Below, one piece after another: positions 21,913 through 34,719 of a DNA stretch of 64,000 nucleotides. The first letter of the stretch is position 1; every line of letters starts with the position of its first letter. Source of the stretch: Torymus aiolomorphi (taxonomy: Eukaryota > Arthropoda > Insecta > Hymenoptera > Torymidae); the NCBI GenBank assembly GCA_036365515.1, contig CM070873.1, positions 67,391,529 to 67,455,528 of the forward strand, in the 5' to 3' direction. The notes below the pieces were generated by a model. It did not search any database. It was given only the letters and a program-made list of their open reading frames with translations, and was not told where the DNA came from. Position numbers and translations under genes: made by a program.

Positions 21913-22061
21913 CCCTTAGAGGGCCGGGATGACGCCTTGAGGCGTCATGGTCTGACTCGCCAACATCCGACCTTAGTTTGGTTCTAACTTGGGGACCTCA
22001 GATCACTTTTCAGTACAAATTATGAGCTTTTAAAATTTTTGAAATCCCGGCCCTCGAAGGG
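21913..22061. mobile_element. 149-bp piggyBac-like MITE
   Basis: TTAA (21909-21912) precedes CCCTTAGAGGGCCGGGAT, and ATCCCGGCCCTCGAAGGG precedes TTAA (22062-22065). TTAA target duplications with CCC/GGG ends are the piggyBac hallmark. The interior is non-coding and contains the small hairpin TGACGCCTTGAGGCGTCA. Confidence 0.75.
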
Positions 22062-22142
22062 TTAAAATAATAATTTATATAATTGCTGAAACCAATATAA
22101 CAAAATTTTAAATTACCGCTTTTGAGCAGTTTCTTTGTTCAT

Positions 22143-23703
22143 CTATGTATATGAGAGCGTCCAGCAGAAACGGGCCACCGAGCGCGCGCGGTGCCTTTTT
22201 TCGCGTAAAAGGCGCTCTGTTTAACTCGCTCATAATCGTATGCTGCGTCTTTGAAAAAAAACCAAGGACCCATATCAATAGATTTTTTTCTGCTCTTTCC
22301 AATTGCGCCATTGTTTTTATTGCGAAACGCGTTCTTCTGGACGAAAACTCGAGTTGAATATTGAAAGCCATTTTTCTCAAAGTATATCATGTTTTTTTTC
22401 AAAATAAACTACACCATTGGAAAGTACAACTCTTAAGCTTCAAAACCCTATCTTGGAGAAGTTGGAGAAATAAAGGGTTTAAAAGTAACAACATGAAAAA
22501 GACAGCGCTGAGGGTACGCGCGAGCCCCTCGCGCCCGTGCGTACGGCACGTTTAAGTGCACGCTCTATTCAATTCGCTAATAATCGTGTACCAAGTCTCT
22601 GAAAAAAGAACTAAGGACATATATCGATAGATTTTTTCCTGCTCTTTCCAATGGTGCTATTATTTTTATTCCGAAATGCTTCCTTCTAGTTGAAAATTCC
22701 ATTTGAATGTTTAAACTCTATTTTTTCAATAAAATATCAGTCTTTTCTTCAAAATGAATTATATTCTTCAAAAGTACAAGTCTTAAACTATAAAATATTA
22801 TATTTTTAAGTTGAAACATGAAAAGTTCAAAAATAGTAAGATCAAAAAGACAGCGGCTGCCCGAACTTTTTACGCTATGCTCAAGGGCGGATTAATACAC
22901 GCGATGTGCTATTTCGCCCTTTCTTTTTTGTAAATATAAAATGTTTTGTAACTTACAATGCCAATGCGTGGACATAATTTTGTGGATCTAGTTGTAACAG
23001 TTAGTATAATATTACAATGAACTTTGTTCATTTATATAACAAAATTTGAAAAACATAATATATTAAACATAAAAATATCCATGAACGCACTGAAAGCAGT
23101 GAAACAGAAATTTAAAATAACCTTATAGATTGTTTAATCTGGCATAACAATATTACCTTTCGGAAGTATTTCGGAATAAAAATTATAGCACCATTGGAAA
23201 GAGCAGGAAAAAATCTATCGATATATGTCCTTAGTTCTTTTTTCAGAGACTTGGTACACGATTATTAGCGAATTGAATAGAGCGTGCACTTAAACGTGCC
23301 GTACGCACGGGCGCGAGGGGCTCGTGCGGACCCTCGGCGCTGTCTTTTTCATGTTGTTACTTTTAAACCCTTTATTTCTCCAACTTCTCCAAGATAGGGT
23401 TTTGAAGCTTAAGAGTTGTACTTTCCAATGGTGTAGTTTATTTTGAAAAAAAAACATGATATACTTTGAGAAAAATGGCTTTCAATATTCAACTCGAGTT
23501 TTCGTCCGGAAGAAAGCGTTTCGCAATAAAAACAATGGCACCATTGGAAAGAGCAGGAAAAAATCTATCGATATAGGTCCTTGGTTTTTTTTCAAAGACG
23601 CAGCATACGATTATGAACGAGTTAAACAGAGCGCCTTTTACGCGAAAAAAGGCACCGCACGCGCTCGGTGGCCCGTTTCTGCTGGACGCTCCCATATATG
23701 GAT
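22143..23703. repeat. 1.56-kb inverted repeat built from ~350-bp units
   Basis: GAGCGTCCAGCAGAAACGGG at 22154 is inverted at about 23671-23691; arms span 22143-22690 and 23160-23703 around a ~470-base AT-rich spacer. Within each arm the segment ACCATTGGAAAGAGCAGG...CTATCGATATA occurs twice, about 350 bases apart (23189 and 23539 in the right arm). The ORFs in either arm are mirror translations of this repeat. Confidence 0.88.
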
Positions 23704-23799
23704 ATTATTATTTAAATGTTACTAATGTATAATAATAATGTTACTGCAACAAGTTTCCCCTATCAGGCACCTGATTTGAGACTAGCAAATCGACACAGG

Positions 23800-24003
23800 G
23801 GTGCGTGTGTGTCTGCGGGTGTGTATGTGTGTGAGCGTGTATACATCAGTGCGTATGTTTGTGTATGTGAGTGTGTGAATGTGTGTGTGTGTGATTGTGT
23901 GTGAGTGTGTTTGTGTGTGTATGTGCAACTGAGTGTGTGTGTGTGTACATATGTGTGTGGGCGTGTATGTGTGGGGGTGTGTGTGTGTGTGCGCACGTGT
24001 GTG
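23800..24003. repeat. Imperfect (TG)n-rich tract
   Basis: About 200 bases of GTGTGT interrupted by TA, GA and GC steps. ORFs on both strands here are simple-repeat artefacts. Confidence 0.9.
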
Positions 24004-25199
24004 AGGTATAAATATCTATAGTGCGAATACGCGCAACAATCAAGCTCGTGCTATCTTATGGGGTAATCAGCGATAACTGCAACTTTGAGTGTCTTTATCT
24101 CGAAAAATCGATTTTCCAACGGAGGGGGTGTCCATGAAGAGTTTTGATCCATATATCAAGGACTATCAAATCCAATACTTTTGATCCAATTCGACCGAGA
24201 CCGAATTTTCACTTACTTTCTGCGGGGTCCTTTGTTGCAGTCGCAAAATGTACAACTTTTAATAATGTTAAATATAGTTTAAAAACTTGTTCATTAGTAT
24301 GGATCAGATCAACTATTATGAGGCATAGATTCCTAACTAGAAAGTCCATTACAGCAGATGTTATAACGATTTCACCAGTTTTTTAAGAATCTTCAGTGAT
24401 TGTCAGTATGTGTTTATTGTGACTAGTATCGGAGAACTAAATTCTTTCATTCAAAATTTCAATTGTGATATAATTTTTCTGAATAAAGTGGCTTAAAATT
24501 TTTACCATGTCATATCTGCAGATTCCCTTCATTAAATCGTGCATAGAATCTACAGACAAGTTATTGACAATGTAAAAGCTCGGTAATTCATTAAATATAC
24601 ATAATTCTCGAACACCATAAGACTTTTGTTTTACATCTTCTTCGTAATTTTTATATCAGTTTAGTATTTCTACCGTCAAACTTTTTAATTACGTTTTTTT
24701 TATAAAACAAATTCCACAGCAATGCGTAGCATTAAACTTTTACTAAATCCTGTCACTGTATTCACGCCTAAGTTATCACCCATCAGATAAGCGAGAATGA
24801 AGAATAATAGTTGGTCTATAACATAACTAAATATTTTGTTGTTCCCTAGTGTTTTGTCGTCTCTATAACGATTCAATTATACTAAGATTATATCTTCCAA
24901 CGTACTAACAATCTCGACAAGCAAAATATTCAAATATGTTGCTCCAATTTTGGTTTTCCCTTTACAGAATCCAAGTGGATTATTGATCTCTATGTCGTCA
25001 AAATATATTGAAATTGGAATTACTATTTAAACAGACCAAAAACGAGTAGAATCTGCGAGAAACCAGGGTGAATTTTGCAATTAAGATGTCATAAATACAC
25101 ATTCCCTTATAAAAAAATCCTATAGAAAATCCTATAATATTTCCTGCAGGATTTTCTATAGGATTATTTTATAAGGGTTGAGACCTGTGCATTTGATGT
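24004..25199. other. AT-rich stretch without recognised gene
   Basis: No coding feature supported. It contains a perfect-looking hairpin at about 25110-25178 (CCTTATAAAAAAATCCTATAG against TATAGGATTATTTTATAAGG). Confidence 0.5.
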
Positions 25200-25299
25200 G
25201 CTTCAAATTACGACTCCAACGAAAATCAAAACTTCCAAAAAATAATGATTTCCACTCGGAATCGATTCTACAGCGATAGAAATGATGTCAACAACATGT

Positions 25300-26900
25300 A
25301 AAAGTGTAAGAAAATAGAAAACCACAAAAAGTCACCCCCTAACACCCCATTTTTCCGTGGTGAAAAAAGAAAAAATTCTAATTTAGCCATTTTTGAGATC
25401 GCCAATAATTTTATTGCTGGAATACAATTTAGAGTATGCAGGGTAGCTACAAAAAAAAATTGCAACGTTGCAAGCACCACCGAACACCCCCAAACTATGC
25501 CTTTCACCCTAAAAAATGTTCGAAAAAATTCTGATTCCGTCGTTTTTGAGATGGCCAATTATTTTACTTTTTGAATACAATTTCTAGCACACAGACTAAC
25601 TACACAAAAATTGGCGACGCTCCAAGCACCGCGGAACACACCCAAAGTACCGCTATTAGCTCCGGAAAAACAAAAAGAAAATTCCAATTTCGCCGTTTTT
25701 TATATCGCTAATAATTTAATTCTTGAAATACAATTTTTAGTACACATACCAGCTACAAAAAAATTGGCAACGCTCCAAGCACCGCGAATCACCCCCTTAT
25801 TTGCTCCGGAAAACTAGCTACGAAAAAATTGGCAACGAATCAAGTACCGCAGAAACCGTCCAACCACCCCCTTCCGCCACCAAAAATCGTTAAAAAAATC
25901 TAGCTCGTCCATTTTTTAGATCGACAATAATGTCATTGATGGAATACAATTTTTAGCATACAAAATAGTTAAAAAAAAATTAGCAACAATGACAGAACCG
26001 CGGAACACATCCAACCCCCCCCCCCCCCCGAAAATGGAAAAAATCTTTCTCGTCCATTTTTGAGATCGTCAATAATTTTATTGCTGGAATAAAATTTCTA
26101 CCACACAGACTAGCTACAATAAAATTGGCAACGCTCCAAAGCAGCGCGCCACACCACAAAACTACCCCTATTTGCTCCGCAAGAACGAAAAACAATTCCA
26201 ATTTCCCCGTTTTTGAAATCGCCAATAATTTTATTATTGGAATACAATTTTTAGTACACAAACTAGCTACTAAATAATTGGCAACGCTTGAAACACCGCG
26301 GAACAACTCGAAACTACCTCTATTTATTCCGTAAAAACTAAAGAAAATCTAGCTCATCTGTTTTCAAGATCACCAATAATTTGATTGGTGAAATATCATT
26401 TCTAGCACACACACACACACACACTAGCTAGACAAAAATTTGCAACGATGCAACTAGAGCAGAATACGTCCAACCACCCCCTTTCGCTCCTGAAGAATCG
26501 CAAAAAAAAATCTACCTTGTTCGTTTTTTAGATCGCCAATTCTGGCGTTTTTCATGAATAGAATAATAGGGGTACTTTGGTGGTATCCCGCGGTGCTTAC
26601 AGCACTGCCAATTTTGTGTAACTAGTCTGTGTACTAGAAATGGTATTCCAGCCATAAAATTATTCGCGATCGCAAAAACGGACGAGCTAGATTTTTTTGG
26701 CGATTTTTGGGGGATAAATTTTTCTATAGCTAGTCTGTGTACCATAAAATGTTTTCTAACCATAAAATTATTGGGGATTTCAAAAACGGCGAAATTGGAA
26801 TTTTCTTTTTGTTTTTCCGGAGCCAATTGCGGTACTTTGGGGGTCTTCCGCACTACTTGGAGCGTTGCAAATATTTTTTTTAACTAGTCTATGTACTACA
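25300..26900. repeat. ~155-bp satellite array, left arm of the foldback
   Basis: Units share TTTTGAGATCGCCAATAATT, then GGAATACAATTT, then AATTGGCAACGCTCCAAGCA, then CCGCGGAACAC and CTATTTGCTCCG. They recur near 25455, 25610, 25770, 25980, 26130, 26278 and 26437; from about 26510 to 26900 the units are inverted. C- and CA-runs interrupt it at 26016 and 26405. Confidence 0.85.
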
Positions 26901-27721
26901 AATCGTCGCCTGAGAGGAAGAATCTTCCAACTCAGCTCGGCGCGTAAGAACGTGCCAACTCGGCCGAGAACGTAAGAACATGCCAACTCGCCGCACGCCG
27001 TTTAAAAATTTTGGAGTTGACTGTACTAAACTACTAATATATGTATTTAGTAGACGAGTTTTAATTAGCTAAACTCGATTCTGAGATCTATATTATTGTA
27101 TGACTGTACATGTTGTGTTTACGTGTCACAATTAGTATGGAATAATGTTTATTTTAGATTCAATAGGATCTACACACGGCGAAAAAATTTTATATAGACA
27201 TGCATATATTTTCATAGAAAATTACCTTAACAGTTGTTCAATCGAGAGAAAAACTTCTACTTCATTCTAGTATAGCTTCACAAGTGTTTTTATCTACATA
27301 TTTCACAATTATATTTTTGCTACCGTTATTATAATTAAATTATAAAAACAATTTTTTCCAAAAATTTCTACCTATGTACAATATGTACATAAATCGTTCC
27401 GTTTAATTAATTTTATGGAAATGTTAATCTAGTAAATTATAATAGAATTTGAAACTAGCTGTAAAAAAAAGATTTATTTATTATTATTTATATTTATTTA
27501 TATACATTATAAAAATGTTTGTTTGAAAATTATTGTAATGTTCATCATTAGTATTCGGATACAAACTCGTATTATAGAGATTGTTTAGTATATTTTCATC
27601 AATTATATTGGTATAATTATATCAGAAGTAGATAAAAGTAACAATTTTTGATAGTATAAAAAATCACGTGATCACCAGCTGATCAAGATGCAGCGTATGT
27701 AGACGAGACAAAGTATCTCTC

Positions 27722-27805
27722 AATATAAAGTGTGGCGTGGTGTTGTATAAAACTGCGGTTCATGAATTAGTGGGCCCGGGTTCGATTCCAGATCTCGGCG
27801 TTTTT
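27722..27805 (+). other. tRNA-like sequence (SINE or pseudo-tRNA relic)
   Basis: In the spacer of the foldback element, GGGTTCGATTCC at about 27778-27789 is a near-perfect tRNA B box, and TGGCGTGGTGTTG at about 27733 resembles an A box. A clean cloverleaf could not be drawn, so a functional tRNA is not claimed. Confidence 0.4.
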
Positions 27806-28867
27806 CATATTCATTATTCATATAAAAAATTATTCCTAATGCAGTTTCATACTGGAACTATGTGTCGGTAATGTAGGTGTAACAAAAATATTATTCATCG
27901 TGAATTTCTCTTACTATTCAGTAAAGTAAAAACTTGTGAAGTTATACTAAATGAAGTAGGAGTTTTTCTCTCGATTGAATAACAGTTAAGGTAATTTTCT
28001 ATGAAAATATATGCATGTCTATATAAAATTTTTTCGCCGTGTGTAGATGCTATTGAATCTAAAATAAACATTATTCCATACTAATTGTGACAGTCATACA
28101 ATAAAATATATCTCAAAATCGAGTTTAGCTAATCAAAACTCGTCTACTAGTAGTTTATTACAGTCAACTCCAAAATTTTTAAACGGCGTGCGGCGAGTTG
28201 GCATGTTCTTACGTTCTCGGCCGAGTTGGCACGTTCTTACGCGCCGAGCCGAGTTGGCACGTTGTTACGCGCCGAGCCGAGTTGGCACGTTCTTACGCGC
28301 CGAGCTGAGTTGGAAGGTTCTTCCTCTCAGGCGACGAAATTGTATTCCCACAATAAAATTATTGGCCACATCAATAACGACGGAATGAGAATTTTTTTGG
28401 AGATATTTTAGGGTGAAAGGGGTACGGGTATTACGTGGTGCTTGCAACGTTGCAATTTTTTTTTGTAGCTATCTGCATGCTCTAAATTGTATTACAACAA
28501 TAAAATTATTGGCGATATGAAAAAGGGCGGAATTAGATTTTTTTCTCTTTTCTCATCGACAAAATGGGGCGTTAGTGGCTGATTTTTTGTTGTTTTTTAT
28601 TTTCTTGCTCTTTTACCTGTTGTTAATATCATTTTTATCGCTGCAGAATCAACTCCCAACGGAAATAATTTTTTTTGGAAGTTTTGATTTTCGTTGGAGT
28701 CGCATCGTTGCAAACTTAAGGAGGTCATAGATCTATAGGCCTTTGAGGCCAAAACCACTTGAAAAAATAAAATGAAATATAATTAGTTACATAGTAGGCA
28801 CCATTTCTGCTAAAATAGCCCAAGATATAATCCGTAGACCAATTTTACTCAGAGATATTGCATTGCC

Positions 28868-29215
28868 AAGATTTTTTCTTTGGCATAGTTTTTAAAAACA
28901 AGTACTCCACAAATTTTCATGGAACAAGGTCTAAAATACTTTAAATTCATCCAATTTTTGACCTAAGAGTTGGAAATATCAAATTTCTTGAAACAAATAT
29001 TTTTTTAATGGAAAAAACTACTTTTAATTCATGAATTTTATGAATTTTTATGTTTTTTGTGGATTTTAGCATTTCAAAAATATTAGTTTCCAAAAATGTT
29101 ATATTTCCAACTCTTACGTAGAAAACTGGATGAATTTAGAGTATTTTAGGCCTTGTCCTATGTAAATTTGTCGAGTACTTGTTTTTAAAAGCTACGCCAA
29201 AGTCTTAAAAACAAT
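28868..29215. repeat. Imperfect inverted repeat, ~150-bp arms
   Basis: TTTAAAAACAAGTACTCCAC...AGAGTTGGAAATAT (28888-28980) is mirrored by ATATTTCCAACTCTTACG...GAGTACTTGTTTTTAAA (about 29090-29195). Probably an old MITE. Confidence 0.7.
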
Positions 29216-31680
29216 ATTTTATAAAAAAAACCTGTGAAATGGAAATTTAGTAAAACTTGAAAAATATTGAGCCATTTAGTTCCCAATTTCGTTCTCCTTC
29301 CTGAAACATAAAAAATAAGTTTTTATAGTTAAATATAATGTAATTTTACAATAAATATTTTGCTTACCCGTTCTAAACACATACATAATAACCTGTAACA
29401 ATTAATTAATGAAACTCTGACAAATACAGTAGCGGCAGAATTATCTTATACTCACTATTTATAAGATATCTTTTGAACCCCAGTTAAAGTAAGATTTTAT
29501 TTTTTTTTACCAATAGAATATTAACTGATTTCTTGTAACTGAAATCAAGGAGAACAATTAAGCAAAAATTGACTCCAGATTTTTAATTGATAATATTGCA
29601 ATATAAATCATAAAAATATTTACTTTAGCTTGAGATCTGTTGCCCTATAAAAGGTGATTAACAATACTGGCACCTTGGCTTGCATTCCTTTAAACTTGAT
29701 ATATCGGCAATGCGAACTCTTGGGCTTCTGATCCAACCTTACTTACAAAATCTCAATCAAAGCTTATAATAGTACAATATATTTATAAATTAGCAGTAGG
29801 TCCATTTTCTGAAACCATTACTTCACTATTATGTTTGATGTATTATATGAAATCTGTAGGTATCTGGTGGATATAACAATAATGCATTACTGGTTCAGGA
29901 AATATAAACTTAATTTTATCATAGCGAGTTAGAATTCGTGATCGGTTCTAAAATTTTTTGATCAAAGTGAATGTTTTTATTTTCTTTTGCTCGCATGTAT
30001 TTCTCTTTTTTTTTAATTAAAATGAATCTTGATATAAATAAATTTTTATTCATAGAGACTGTTGACAGTACGGTCTCATTTTGAAGTTACTTTAAAACTT
30101 TAACAAGACACTCACTATCCACTTGTATTAAACACTTTCACAAACTAATTATTAGATGTACTTTTAAATATAATATAGTGAATCTTTACTTTCGAATCAA
30201 CTCAAGAGTGCAAAAAAATCAAAATTAATTGAGAAATGTCGTATAAAGAAGTTTAAAATTACAGTGCTTATGTGATGTCAGCTGTGTTTACATTGATGCT
30301 AGCAGTCTGTTATGTGTAGGTATTACTTATAATTTATGGTTATGGAACAAAAATGAGAGTACACTACAATCAAAAATTGACTGGTCAGTTTCGAGTAAAG
30401 TGGTCAAAATTTAAGGTAAAAACCAATCCATTAGTTTTCAAATTAAAACGTAGGTTACTTTAATGTTAAAAAAATCAAATATAAAAATTAATTAATTTTT
30501 TGACATATTTTAGGTCTATGACCCCCTTAAAGAACATTGCATTTTTTATAAAATTTTTATCAACTTTATGGGGATTCGGTGAGTTCATCACACATATATA
30601 GCAATATACCTATATATAAACTATTCGTAATGAATTTTTTTTTGTCTTTTATATTTGATACAACCAGATCAAGTTTAATTGATAAGAATTTTTTCATCGG
30701 TCTTACAGTCTTACAAATTAAATTAAAATAATTAATATTTATGGCAGTCAGATTGCCCTTGTTTATAATCACCCCCGCAGAATCTGAAATAAAAACTTAA
30801 TTAAAACCTGGAAAAAATTTTGTTAGGAAAGGACGATCTGACTGCCCCCCACCACCAAATTGTCCAACGTTTCGTTGCATCCAACGCAACAACTGGTCCA
30901 CATGTTCTAAAACGGCCGTATAAGCGTCCTCTGTCTTACTTGTTAAAATCCCGTAAGCAAATACTAGAGCCTGTAAAAATGAAAGGTCAAATCAGAAATA
31001 TTATTGCTTTCTGAAAGAGAAAACTTTGGAATGATGTTTCTTAATTAAAAAAAAATTACAGAATAAAATAATTGTATTTAAAAAGAATGTTGGTATGTAT
31101 GTATACATTGTATGTATGGAAGTGTAGGGTAGAGTTCAGTTCGGTAATATCCACAGCATTTTCGGCCATACCCTTATAAAAGAAAAGATGGCTATACTCA
31201 TATAAGTACTACACAATCTAGTATTATTTGCCAACAACCTTATTTTATAGTAATGTATGCAAACAAGATTATGGTAAAGATAATCACAAAATATGCTATT
31301 AATTTCTATATTTAAAAAATGTTACATATAGCATATACAAAATAACAATATATAATGCTAAAGTTACCATAAAATATGGCTTGCTTAACAATATTGCGTT
31401 AACTCAGAGTCGCTTTTGATGTTATGGGAAAAAGTTTAAAAACAAAAGAAGAAAATTAACCTGGGAACGTTCTGTACACAGGTGGTTTTTTTTCAATTAT
31501 TATTTATCTGCACAAAGTATACCCTACCTCCGTTCTGGTCACCTTAATTTTTAACAGAAGTTTGATTTGTACACCGATAAAAAAATGTGTTTAACATTCA
31601 GAACGTCCATAATGAACCAAAAAAATTAATTTGTCAATTTCAATTAAAATCGATCTTCCTACCTAACTTTATGCTACTTT
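29216..31680. other. AT-rich stretch without recognised gene
   Basis: Short frames at 30566-30772 and 30820-31014 have no recognisable domain, and the second lacks an ATG start. Nothing supported. Confidence 0.45.
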
Positions 31681-32400
31681 AAGAATTTTTTTTCGTATTT
31701 TTGACGTGCACCATCGGCCTAAAAGCCTTATTCGAAAGCGACCTCTAATACACGTACCAACTGCAAACTTTTTCCTAACGTAATTTCTGCGACTGTGAGA
31801 ATTTTTTCATGTTGCCGACGTACGCCCTTAGCCTGAAGGAGTAGTTCTGTAATTTCGGTCGTGAATCTTTATCTAGGCTATGGGCGACCTCTAATACACG
31901 CACCAACTGCCAACTTTTTTCTAACGTAATTTCTGCGACTGAGAGAATTTTTTTTCGTGTTGTCCACGTGCAGCCTTAGCCTGAAGGAGTAGTTCCAGAA
32001 GAGCGATTTCGTTCGTGAATTTTTTCTAGGTTATTGGCGACCTCTAAAACACGTACCAACTGCAAACTTTCTCCTTGACGTAGATTTTGTGAAAGTGAGA
32101 ATCTCTTTCGTATTTTTGAAGTGCGCGATTGGCCTAAAGGGGTACTTCCGGAAGAGCAAGTCCATAAGTAAATTTTTTTTATATACTTTTGACGACCTCT
32201 TATACACGTACCAACTGCAAACTTTTTCGTAAGGTAATTTTGGAGGCTGTGAAAATTCTTTTCGTATTTGTGACGTGTGCCCTTGGCCTGTAGGGGTAGT
32301 TTCGGAGGAACGATTTCGTTCGTGAATTTTTTGTAGGCTATGGGCGACTTCTAATACACGTACAAAGAACTGTTTCCTAACGTGATTTTGGGTATTGAAA
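31680..32400. repeat. ~152-bp satellite, about five units
   Basis: GCGACCTCTAATACACGTAC with CAACTGCAAACTTTTTCCTA recurs at about 31738, 31883, 32035, 32190 and 32343 (spacing 145-155). Each unit also has GAATTTTTTTCGT, CCTTAGCCTGAAGGAGTAGT and GATTTCGTTCGTGAATTTTT. The long minus-strand frame over it is repeat translation. Confidence 0.88.
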
Positions 32401-32765
32401 AAAAAAATTTTTTTAGGCGGTGGTTTTAGGGGTAGATATCGGTGATAATCAACTACAAAATATGTTTTTACTATATAATTGTTTATTCCCACCCTATTTT
32501 AACATAAAAAAGATATTTTAATGGAAATTGACAATTTTAGTTTTTTCGTTCATTACGAACGTTTTGAATTTCATCACATATAGAAAAACGTACGGTAGAA
32601 ATAATTATTTTACATATTAAATAGGAATCTTGTTAAATTTACAATGTTTTTGAGAAACATACACACTATAATATTTAAAATATAACTATAACATTTTGGT
32701 TATAAACGCAATAGGTTATGGTACATCTAGAACTAAAATTATAGTATTACGAAAAACAAACTTAC

Positions 32766-33095
32766 ATGTCCATATAATACACCCATTATAGTGAAAAGCT
32801 GAACGTACATTTCATCCCGCAGACTTGGGGCTGTCTTAAACGTACAGTCAATCAACAGCGTTGACACATTACTGACCTCATTTTTGATTATTTTACCGCT
32901 GTAGAATAATAAGTGCTTCATTGATTCACTGTCTGTTACGCATTGCCAATTCAGTGTTGTATTGAGTCCGGTCAATATTCTTGTATTTGCTGGGTCCATG
33001 AGCTGTGTGATAAATACATCGATGCTATGCGTATTCTTAGGAAATAGTGCTTGCCGCCAAATTTTCATCGACGGCAAATATATGCGTATGTCACT
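32766..33095 (-). CDS. MULE-type transposase-derived protein, exon
   Basis: An open exon of exactly 110 codons, bounded on the minus strand by an AG acceptor (GGTAG|AGTGAC) and a consensus donor (ACAT|GTAAGT at 32765-32760). It includes STLLIDCTFKTAPSLRDEMY followed by VQLFTIMG, the pattern at the start of the MULE transposase catalytic domain, with the first catalytic Asp in IDCTFKT. Either part of a transposon or of a host gene derived from one. The downstream exon with the rest of the domain was not found, so intactness is unknown. Confidence 0.6.
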
Positions 33096-33384
33096 CTACC
33101 TGCTGCATTTGTATATCTGCAACACGATAGTTGTTAGTAACAAAATTTTGTTGATAATTTTTGTATTATTTTTTTTACAGTTATCTGAAATCCTTTTTGT
33201 GAGTCTTATATAGCTCGATATGCATTGCTGCGCTAGTGAGCACTTTGAATGCAATGTCTCCACCCTTAGTAACTCGCGCAGCAATGGGGACTTATAGTTT
33301 TAGATAGTTTTCGAAGCATCAGCGCTAAAGTGAGATAAGCACGTGAAAATTCAGAATTTCGTTAAACTCTTCACAGAGGTGCTA

Positions 33385-33485
33385 GTGTATTGCCGAGCCC
33401 GGTATTAGAACACGGCACTGTTTGGGGGTAAACAAATATTCCGAGTCGGAAGACCGACTGTTTAGACGATTGAGCTACCGTAGAT
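33385..33485 (-). other. tRNA-like sequence in an intron (SINE-like)
   Basis: On the minus strand: GGTAGCTCAATCGTCTAAAC (A-box-like), a GTCGGTCTTCCGACT anticodon-arm-like hairpin, then GTGTTCTAATACCGGGCTCG (weak B box). It has tRNA layout with extra bases between arms. Best read as a tRNA-derived SINE or pseudogene. Confidence 0.45.
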
Positions 33486-33522
33486 CTGTTGTTAATAATT
33501 AAAATATAATTGATATACTTAC

Positions 33523-33741
33523 GCCTCGCACGTGCGGTCATATAATTCTCTCAGTTTGTGGAAGCTGCTGTTAAGCGCAAGCTCAATAGCAACGCAAAAT
33601 TGCGCTATTTCCAGCTCGTGCTTTTGCGGAAAGCAGAAAGAGGAATGGTTGCCACCATCCACAAACTCCCATGTCTGGTTGTCTTCTGCTAATGACATTT
33701 TACCAGTTCCGTGGCATAATGCCTTACTACACTTTAAGTAG
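33523..33741 (-). CDS. Putative upstream exon with FLYWCH-like zinc finger
   Basis: Minus-strand exon with acceptor TTTCACAG|CTACTT (33741) and consensus donor GTAAGT (33522-33517). It encodes YLKCSKALCHGTG, then GNHSSFC, resembling the Cys2His2 layout of FLYWCH fingers that often precede MULE transposase domains. A possible small exon between the two lies near 33200-33300, but no phase-consistent join could be set. Grouping with the exon at 32766-33095 is inferred from order and strand. Confidence 0.45.
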
Positions 33742-34719
33742 CTGTGAAATGATGAACATACATATTTCAATTAATAGTATTTATTAAATAATATTATAAA
33801 ATAAGGTAACTCTAGGTAATTCAGCCACTTTTATAGTTCTTTATCTCCACTTATCCGAAAGCTTCAAGCAATGTCGGCAGCCCCCAAATATGAAAAATAT
33901 ACTTTATAAATCATTTTTAATTGTTTGAGAATGATCACTACATTTTTATGTAAGTTTCTATTATAAATTTTCAGCAAGTCGTGCGTTTTATAAAGCCAAA
34001 AAATCAAGTATTTAGTTTATAGTCGAAATATAATCTAAAAATGTAATTGAAAGTGTAACGTGCAGAGATTTTAGGTTTTTTCATTTAAATTCGTATGGAA
34101 GTAGTATAAAAAATAATTTTTGTTGTAATTTATAGAAGTAAAATACTCTTGCGTCTATAATTCGCCTAATTCGGCCAATCTGTATAGAAGATCCAATTAA
34201 TATTAGAAGGTGCGAAATTCGTATTACTTTCACAAAGTCATTTAAGCTTATGTGAGGAGACGCTTTAAATATATTATTAGTAATAATCAATTTCCTTGAT
34301 CAAAATGAATTTTTTTATTAGTTTATGACTAAATCCCACACGGAAAGAAAAATCTTACTGCTACAATTAAAATGGCTTACTGGTGGAGTATAGGAGTTCC
34401 CTTACTATATAAGGAAGGCGGTTTTACCAATCGTAGTAAGGGATCTATACTTTTATGGTTTGGTTCACTTTTAAAGTATGTTGCTTTTCATACTACAACA
34501 GTTACACACTTATACGATCGTTGGATGAGCGGCATACCATGGTAATAAGAGCGTCACACGATTTCAGTACACATTGCTCCCACCTTCAATTGTAAGGGAG
34601 TAATACTACAGCGGTAACGGTTGCTACCTGCTAATACGGAAATCACAACTATTATAAGTAAGTATTACTTATCGATAATTAAAAGCATCGAATACGTAGT
34701 CTAGGTCTTTAAGGTGGTC

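Larger units (their letters stand above)
25200..28710. mobile_element. Composite foldback element with tandem-repeat arms of unequal length
   Basis: The outer ends pair (CGACTCCAACGAAAATCAAA, AACTTCC near 25210; GGAAGTTTTGATTTTCGTTGGAGTCG near 28680-28705). The core arms pair too (26900-27310 against about 27900-28330, with GCCGTTTAAAAATTTTGGAG and its inverse). Between end and core, the left arm holds about eight ~155-bp tandem units and the right arm only about two. Arms of variable tandem copy number are typical of Foldback/Galileo-type elements. No transposase is seen. Confidence 0.78.

Noticed and set aside
22108..23725. Open frames in both arms of the inverted repeat
   Set aside because: The same frames mirror each other because of the repeat; no domain or start context supports a gene.
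23763..24043. His/Thr-rich frames on the minus strand
   Set aside because: Pure simple-repeat translation of the TG tract.
27722..27805. Functional tRNA gene
   Set aside because: Good B box but no drawable cloverleaf or anticodon arm; kept only as a tRNA-like relic.
32031..32492. 153-residue minus-strand frame
   Set aside because: Lies entirely on the 152-bp satellite; unit length changes the frame and the peptide has no domain.
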